64,000 bases of DNA. Source: Paulownia fortunei. Lineage: Eukaryota; Streptophyta; Magnoliopsida; Lamiales; Paulowniaceae. Where the stretch lies: contig CM033110.1 of assembly GCA_019321725.1 (NCBI GenBank), positions 14,873,278 to 14,937,277 on the forward strand, in the 5' to 3' direction. Below the pieces are notes generated by a model, which had not been told where the DNA came from, did not search any database, and saw only the letters and a program-made list of their open reading frames with translations. Positions 56,656-64,000 of this stretch are shown piece after piece (the stretch's first letter is position 1; each line of letters starts with the position of its first letter). A program made the translations under genes and the position numbers.

Positions 56656-59600
56656 ATGGCAACAAGTAAGTACCCTCATGTATATACTATTACTTATGGT
56701 TAAATTGTAGTCTTTGTAATTTCATAGATACAAAGGTGTCATCGGGTTTTATTTTTTGCACAGGATTGCAGTACGAGAATAATAGTGATATTGGAGTTTT
56801 CTCCAAGCTCAGCAATGCATATTGTCTGGTTGCAATTGGGGGTTCTGAAAACTTCTACAGGTATCATTTTTATCACAGCTTTTATAGCGGTCATGTATCT
56901 GTAGTTTATTGTCTAAGACTTGATGTTTGCTGGCAGCACATTTGAAGCTGAGTTGGCTGATGTAATTCCGGTGGTTAAAACCTCCATTGGTGGCACTAGA
57001 ATCATCGGACGCCTCTGTGCTGGTGAGAGTTCTGTTTTTTGATCGGCTGTGATGGTTGTATTTTATGTGCTGCTGCCTTGAATTCACTCATCTAGGCTCA
57101 TGATCTTTCCTCCCCCACCTTCCCCCAAAAATACTCCATTGGCAGGAAATAAAAAAGGGTTGCTTTTGCCTCACACGACTACTGATCAAGGTGATCCCAC
57201 AACTTATATAATGTTCTACATACATGTACGTTGTATATATCTCAGCTTTATGCCTACTAAATGCTTGTGGAGTTAGGCCAATGCATACTTTTGAACCTGT
57301 AAATTGGGACAACTGATTTATCAAGAAGATCAGACCCCATCAAGATTATGTGCTATAATTCTTCATTCTCACTTTGAATTCCAGGGGACGTGTAATTTGC
57401 TAAACAGAGAAGACTTGTTGGAACTTATGAGATTATGATAGCTTAGATTGCTTTAAAATATTTCACTGCATCTATCTCTTCGGCGTACGAGTGTAAGAGC
57501 TGAGAAGATGAGCATGTTGCTAACCTTATTTTGGTTAATAAATAAGATTGCTCTGATCTATCTCATAAATAAATATAATCGGTCATGTATTTTGCTTTTT
57601 GGTTAGATTGTCATTGTGTGGCCATATGTCCAAAAATAATGATATCTTTGAACTGTTTCTCAGTGATTATAAGCCAGAGTTTTTATTACTGTGAGTTATT
57701 TGTCTATCAAGATTATACTTAGCTTGGCTAGTCAAGATTGTGAACTTATAGATGAGACTGGCCAGCATATTGAGTTTGATATGACTATTTGGAATTGCAA
57801 TGTCTGTTTATGACCGCCACTGCAATTGGGTTGCTAATTGCTATACTCTTGTAGATTCTTTATGCCTAGCACTCTAACTCGTCACTTAGGTAGTTAGAAC
57901 ACAATGATAAATTTGATTTTCCTTTGTTGGTCAAATTTACCCCGAGACGCGCTTGACTATTTCGATATAATTATGGTCTCTGTCTTAGGAACAAGAATAT
58001 TACATTTTGTTGGTTTTCTGGTTTTCTTAGACTTGATGTTGATATCTGTATTCTGCTACCGTAGAGCTTCAACATTTGAGGAACAGCCTACCAGATTCAG
58101 TTGTTGTTCAGCGTATTGAGGAGAGATTATCTGCTCTAGGGAACTGCATTGCGTGCAATGATCATGTTGCTCTTACACATCCTGATCTTGATAAGGTAAA
58201 CATTTGCATATATTTGAACTGCCGACTGTGTCTTGAATTTTATATGTTCTGTTGAACTTTTGTATGTGTATGTGTGTGTTTTTTGTTGGGTGATCCCAAT
58301 GCTTGTTTTCAATCAACGTGTTCTATTCTGGTAGACATAGCTTCTTTTTTCTTCTCTTACCTTGGGGTTTTTGTGGAGAGCTTACCTAATTTCCGCTCTG
58401 TAGTCTTCTTGGATTTAACACCATGCAAACAGACTAAGTTACACCTGTCAACTTGTGATATGGAGAAATATATATTTCTTGTGTAGTCTTCTTGGATTTA
58501 ACACCTTGCAAACAGACTAAGTTACACCTGTCAATTTGTGATATGGAGAAATGTATATTTTTTCTGTTTTCTCAGTTAAAGTTTAGTTATTTCATTTTCT
58601 TGCCTTGAGTTGATCATATTATCTTATTGTTTCTTGTTTATTGTCTGTTTGGTATTAGAACTTTATCATTGCCACAGAGCTGCATGTTTACTTCACCTCT
58701 TGTTATGAACTTCTGGAAGCCTTGATGCATATATTTTTTTTTTTTTTATCTTTTGTCTTTACCAAATGCATGTTCTGTCTGCATCATCTTTCCTGTATTC
58801 GATTGTCATTCACATGCTGTGTTCATTTCATTTCTCCTTTCATTTAAAAAGTAGTCTTCCCTTCCATACTAAAGGGCTATTATATCTGTATATTTTACTT
58901 CAGCAAGTACACCCCGTCTTATCAAATGTGCATCATTGGCTAGTATTATTGTTGCACCTATACAATTATGGCCACCTTTACTGGTTGACTTCCTTTGGTT
59001 AGCAAAATATTCTTCTTTTATGTGAATGATAGATGCTTGCTGTCACTAGTTGTATTACTTAGAAAGTATTTTTCACCAAAAAGCTTTGCTATTTCCACTC
59101 TGTTTATCCACTCATATGCCTAGTAGAGACTTCTGTTCCAATTTTTGTACCAACCACATTATACTATCATCATTGCAGAACATATTTCTACTCCCAAAAG
59201 TGTGCTTCCAAATTGTATAGTATCGCTTAATCTTTGTGAAATTAGTTATCATTGACAGTTCCTTAGAGGTGGCACTGGAGCTGGACAATTAGCACCTGAG
59301 TATCTTTAAGCAATGCCTTTATTCAGTTATATGCTTGCCCTAACAAATGTATAGGTCCCTGATTTCTTGTGAATGTTTTGGACAATATGAACAGGTTCCT
59401 ATAATTTCCCTATCCAGAAAACATACGATTCTGCTGTCTCCGTAAAAGGTCCAAAAACAATGTTGAAAGTACTTCTGTTTACTAATTTGTAAAATTCATA
59501 TTATTTTGTTGTTAGGACTTTTTGCCCCCTCTTTGAAGCAAGTCCTTTGGATCTTTGTTCAACTTGCTTGTGAAAACCTCCAACTTAAAAGAAAAGAGTT

Positions 59601-60969
59601 GAAAAACTACTTGAAAAGTAGAGAAAAATCCCAATTATTTTTCCTGCACAAATGTTGAAACAAATTCTTTTGTGCTGGATAAATTCAAATGGGCATAATT
59701 AAATTTCTACCCAAACTAGTTGAATCTAGTTCTTACTGGTCATGGCATCGTTGATCAGTGATTCGGTTGTGAGACTATCTGGTTTCTTGCATGTTGAAAC
59801 TAGAAATCCTATTGCTTGCTATTGTTGAATAAAAAGAGAAATATTTCAAAATTGCTGACTGATGGTTGATGGAAGATTTCATACATCTGTCTTGAGGGGC
59901 ATCAATTTTATTTCTTGCACTTTTGCTTTGATATTCCCTGATCCTGCTTCAAGTGATTGACACTCGATAACATTTTACCAAAATAATATAACGGGCCGAA
60001 GGTGAAATAGGTTTTTGTAGTTCCACAATGGTTTTGTTTTGTACAGTTCTTAATGGTCCATGAGGGAGTTTATTTCTCTTATAAACTGTTTGTAGTTATT
60101 TCACAGGTTTAATGGAACCAGATCACTTTAGGATTTTCTTTTTTCCTGTGAAAAAGTATTTCTTGGATTTTCAGTTACAACAATTTTCTTCGAAGGTCTT
60201 TTTCGCACATATGATTACAATGATTACAATAATTTGCTGTAATTTTTATTTCTACTTGTGTTTGTTAGTTACTTTCTTCTTGTTTGAGATGTTGGGACGA
60301 AGAAGTGCATAAATTTTGGTTTTCTCTCTTACATTTGTATATTGGTTTATCATAAGTGTCCAATTTAGTTGTTGCATAGTTGTGTTTCATGTGATGCCAA
60401 TGTTTATTTACAGCAATATTTTGGTCTTGAAATACGTTTAGTTAGAAATATGGAAGTAACTAATGTTCAATATTTTGTCAGGAAACTGAGGAGATGATTG
60501 CTGATGTTCTTGGGGTGGAAGTTTTCAGGCAGACTATTGCTGGTAATATACTTGTGGGAAGTTATTGTGCGTTTTCCAACAGAGGTGGCTTGGTAAGATT
60601 TTAATTCTTCGCTGAAGTTTTAATAGAAAGTTGACATCTCAGTTTGAAAGGGAGGGAAATCTTGATTTTTATGCTCACTCCATCCTCAACACAAATTGAT
60701 TTGTGGAGCAGGTCCATCCTCATACATCCATAGAGGATCTAGACGAACTCTCAACCCTCCTTCAAGTCCCTTTGGTTGCTGGGACTGTGAATCGTGGTAG
60801 TGAAGTGATAGCTGCTGGCCTGACAGTCAATGACTGGACGGCTTTCTGTGGATCAGATACGACTGCTACCGAGTTGTCTGTTGTTGAGAGTGTTTTCAAG
60901 TTGAGAGAAGCTCAACCTAGTGCTCTTGTTGATGAGATGAGAAAATCATTGATCGACACCTACGTTTGA
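56656..60969 (+). CDS. eIF6: Eukaryotic translation initiation factor 6, copy B; 7 exons
   Basis: Exons 56656-56665, 56764-56860, 56937-57022, 57146-57190, 58065-58195, 60482-60592 and 60712-60969 have the same seven lengths (10, 97, 86, 45, 131, 111, 258 nt) and phases as copy A. They give 245 aa with GT-AG introns throughout. The protein differs from copy A at few positions, e.g. NNSDIG for NNSEIG, KLSNAY for KLTNAY, SIGGTR for SIAGTR, NKKGLLL for NKNGLLL, HTTTDQ for HNTTDQ, CAFSNR for CALSNR, and a DTYV end for DSYV. SIGGTR and DTYV are nearer to other plant eIF6 proteins, while NKKG is unusual. Role as for copy A: 60S biogenesis and anti-association factor. Nothing suggests a pseudogene. 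Confidence 0.95.
58400..58565. repeat. 83-bp tandem duplication in intron 5 of eIF6 copy B
   Basis: Units start GTAGTCTTCTTGGATTTAAC at 58400 and 58483 and are almost identical. Copy A has one shorter version (about 48436-48490) lacking the CAAACAGACTAAGTTACACC part. Confidence 0.9.
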
Positions 60970-61091
60970 GATTTTAATCATTGGTATAACTTTTTATGTG
61001 TAGATCTTGGAGCGAGCTTTTGCTCTGGTTTTACAACAGTTTCAGTTTCATGGAGAACGTTTTGTCCTTGTTATGTAATTCAATATGTAAG

Positions 61092-61185
61092 CCTTAATGT
61101 TGGACCATACGTATCATCTCACTCTTACTCTTCATTTACCTTAATGTTGGACCATACGTATCATCTCACTCTTACTCTTCATTTA
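61092..61185. repeat. 47-bp tandem duplication in the eIF6 copy B 3' region
   Basis: CCTTAATGTTGGACCATACG starts at 61092 and 61139. The two units are identical, so the duplication is recent. Copy A has a single diverged unit near 51244. Confidence 0.92.
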
Positions 61186-63065
61186 TCTTTAGTGTGGTGT
61201 TTATTGGAAATGAATTGCGACTAGGATTTGGGTTAGCATAGCTGTAGTTGTAACGAGGCATTCTTACAATATTTTGTCATCACTTCTAAAATCTCTTCTT
61301 TTTCTATTAATCCCAAATAGATATATAATATGTGTGTGTGTATATATATTTCCGAGTCAAATGCAGTTTAATTTCAGTCCAGTGGTTAGAATAGGGGCAT
61401 AAAGATTCGAATTTGATATTTGAATATGGCCAAAATTTAAAATATCACAAGTTATGGGCTAAGTTTTTGGATGAGTGTTACTTTGCCCCCTCAGTATTGG
61501 GACTTTGGAGGCATGTGAATTGAGTTGGAATTCACTTGAACTTTTTTTTTTTTTAAAAAAAATAGAAAAACACAAACAAAAGTGAATTGGATTTTGATTT
61601 TTGAATGTGGTCCAAACTTAAAACATCACAAGTTGTATTTTGGCTAAATTTTAGGATGACTTTTACTTTCCCTCCTCGGGTGTTTGCATATAGCACTTTA
61701 TCAAATATTTTAAATACTATAAGTAAAATATAACAACTTTAAAATTTTATTTGAAACTTAGTGACATAAAATAATTACTTTCAGCTAGATCAACAACAAA
61801 AATGATATAATTGAATTTCCTTCATTTGGTCTTCTGATTTCCACCATCTCACCATGCCATCTCTTTTTTTGTCTTCTTTCCTTTCATTTATCTTCTAATT
61901 TTAATAATCTCCGTATCAACTCCCCCGATCTAACTGCTGGTCACCTCAACCACCCCCTTCAACCTAACCAACCTGTAATTTTTTGCCTTCTCCAATTTCC
62001 TAGATTCACGCCTCTCCGATCAACTTTTAATAGACAGAAAATGAAATTCTAAAATTTGTCATAATTTTCAGCATTATAAGCGGATTGATGGGTCTAGAAG
62101 AGTCGGATCTGCTGAGTTTTGGGTCTGGAGTTGGGTGGGGCAGGTTCATTTCCTTAACAGCGCGGGAGGGGTCTCGAGTTTAATTTTTTTTTGACGGAGT
62201 GAGTTTTGAATTTAATCAAACTCATTTTAAACTTAACTCATTATCATCCCTACTCAAACCCATATTTTGTTTTATTAAGAAAACAGATCCCAAGCCTTCA
62301 CTACCTTTTTTGGGCTATATATTTGTAATACTATCAATATGATTAAAAAAAAAGAGAGAAAAAAAATTGTATATACATGCATGAAGCCAGCAACAACTAT
62401 TTAGTGAAAATATTAAAATTTTGAAAAAACAACCTATAAATGGACTCATGCTTTTGATTTTCATTCTAGTTACACTTTACATATTTACGTTCAATGTCTT
62501 CTTCTTTTTTTTTTTTTTCTCAATGGATATCTGTCATTACTTAGAAATTATATAAACAAATTACATAAACTACAAAAAATCATTAAAAACTAAATGCCCT
62601 TGATAACAATCAATTACTTGAATTTAATGTTGTTGTTGTATTATTTTACTTCAAACTCTTTGCCCCACTTCTTGCTACTACATTAAAAATACTATAAACA
62701 AACTCAAACTCGAAGCAATTGATATAGAAAAACATGCAAGTTATTTATTGAACTCTTCCAAAATTTCGTCTCTCAATGAGAGTAATAATGAGATAGAGCT
62801 TATTACGAATAATAATTTGTTGAAATTTGAGAGTATTGCTTAAATGATATTTTAAGATCAGTTTTCAATCTCAACGAAATTGAATAGAGCCTTGTCAAAT
62901 TCAGTAAAAAAGTAAATATGAATATTTATTTTGATAGGAAAAAAAATTAATAAAAAATATATTTCCAACAAAATATTTAATAGCATCCAACGTAGTCGTT
63001 CGGAACAAATCATAAAATCTCATCCCAATCAGAAGTCCAAGATTAGAGTGGATATAAACGTACAT
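61186..63065. other. 3' flank of eIF6 copy B
   Basis: No gene is seen. A TG/TA run lies at about 61322-61350. Bases 62060-62255 are GC-richer, with GGGTGGGGCAGG and an end resembling the MITE in the gag remnant (ACTCATTATCATCCC), possibly a related MITE fragment. The rest is AT-rich and matches unit A in parts. Confidence 0.45.
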
Positions 63066-63730
63066 GTGTTTGAGCATATGTACACATTTACTTCTATAAT
63101 GTACAACGTGTATACAAAAAATTATTCCTAAGTTGATTTGATCAAATTTAGATATGATTCGACATAAAATTTTACTAATATAAAGGGCAGAAGTAATAGC
63201 ATGCATATAAAAGACAATAAAATAAACTAACAAAATATATGAACTGTTGTATTTGTATTGAATATATTAGGTATGAAAAATCTATATAGGATAGGCATAC
63301 CTTTTTAAAAATATTTTTTTTTAAGTTATTAATTTCTCTCACTATGGTGTAAAATAGTTCTCAATGATACAAAACCTATGATTTACTAAAATTCTAAGTT
63401 TATACTATTTAGAATTTTATGGAGCAAAAATCACAAATTTAATAAAGATAAAATATTCAGAAAGAAAGATGAAAGTTCTATGTTGTAGGGAAAGTTCGTA
63501 TTTATGTATCACTATATTTTATTAACTTCATTTTTTATTGTAAATTAGAAGTTATTTACAAACTTTCAAAGATTGCCTTCAAAGATTGCAATCTTTCCTA
63601 AGAGACACCTTTTGGTGAAAAGACATATTTTCATTTCAATATTCCAATTGTTTTAATTATGAACCTGGACAGATTCAAAAATCCGGTGCCTCTTTCCCCT
63701 ATTGTTTGTTTTATTTATTTATTTGTTTCT

Positions 63731-63761
<31 letters not shown>

Positions 63762-64000
63762 ACTAGAAGCTTTTCTTGATTTTTCCTCATAGAAGAGAAC
63801 TCTAAGATAACTTAGTAAAACTTACCAAACTTAATACATATTTATACATCAAGAATAGCTCCACGACTCTAGCTAACAATTAATGTGAGATAAATGCATA
63901 TGAATGAGAATACATACGCATTGCAATGTTGGACAATTATATTATATGTAAATACATTATTTTATACAACAATCCCCCCTTATTTACATATAATATAAAA
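63066..64000. other. AT-rich DNA at the window end
   Basis: No gene is seen. A (TA)n microsatellite lies at about 63734-63757. The overlapping small frames at 62901-63233 on opposite strands have no recognisable content. Confidence 0.5.

Larger units (their letters stand above)
55678..63065 (+). repeat. Tandem segmental duplication, unit B
   Basis: Homology to unit A starts at ATTAGCATATTAAGCTTATG (55678) and ends near 63065 (CTCATCCCAATCAGAAG). The units have the same orientation and order, so this is a direct tandem duplication of about 7-9 kb including one gene and its flanks. Confidence 0.85.

Overview
This window is nuclear DNA from a flowering plant, most likely a eudicot. It is very AT-rich, its genes have GT-AG introns, the ribosomal-protein gene encodes an organellar presequence, and plant-type LTR retrotransposons are nested throughout. 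I cannot name the species. Three host genes are well supported: a mitochondrial-type ribosomal protein uL15 gene (19913-24854, 4 exons) and two tandem copies of eIF6 (46683-51106 and 56656-60969, 7 exons each, both encoding a full 245 aa). All are on the + strand. No tRNA, rRNA or CRISPR array was seen.

Region 1 (1-19270) is transposon territory. Two degraded copies of one Athila-like Ty3/gypsy element (1779-10231 and 11601-18184) each hold, between their pol remnants and right LTR, the same foreign cargo. The cargo is a short unidentified coding-like segment followed by an intronless LOG-type gene (cytokinin riboside 5'-monophosphate phosphoribohydrolase). Copy 1 still has a near-match 5-bp target duplication (ACTAC/ACCAC). 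Copy 2 has a LOG frame open for about 205 codons behind a frameshift, and its cargo is split by a 2.3-kb solo LTR (13480-15772, duplication ACCTT). Sharing of the cargo by two separately inserted elements suggests that the retrotransposon captured and mobilised a LOG cDNA.

Region 2 (19270-26727) holds the uL15 gene. Its 3.8-kb first intron carries a 36-bp tandem array and a 135-bp tandem duplication.

Region 3 (26728-44980) is a nested transposon stack. It contains a minus-oriented solo LTR with about 130-bp internal repeats, interrupted by a minus-oriented Athila-family solo LTR. It also contains a 14-kb Tat-lineage element (two RNase H domains; antisense plant-mobile-domain gene between pol and the 3' LTR), whose 5' LTR is itself interrupted by another Athila-family solo LTR (target duplication AGATC). 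Its pol is dead: many stops, protease Asp lost, RT YVDD changed to YVED.

Region 4 (45341-63065) is a direct tandem segmental duplication. Each unit holds one eIF6 gene with its 5' flank and several kb of 3' flank, separated by about 1.4 kb. Both genes look functional. They differ in telo-box number, in a CA/TA microsatellite, and in small private tandem duplications in copy B.
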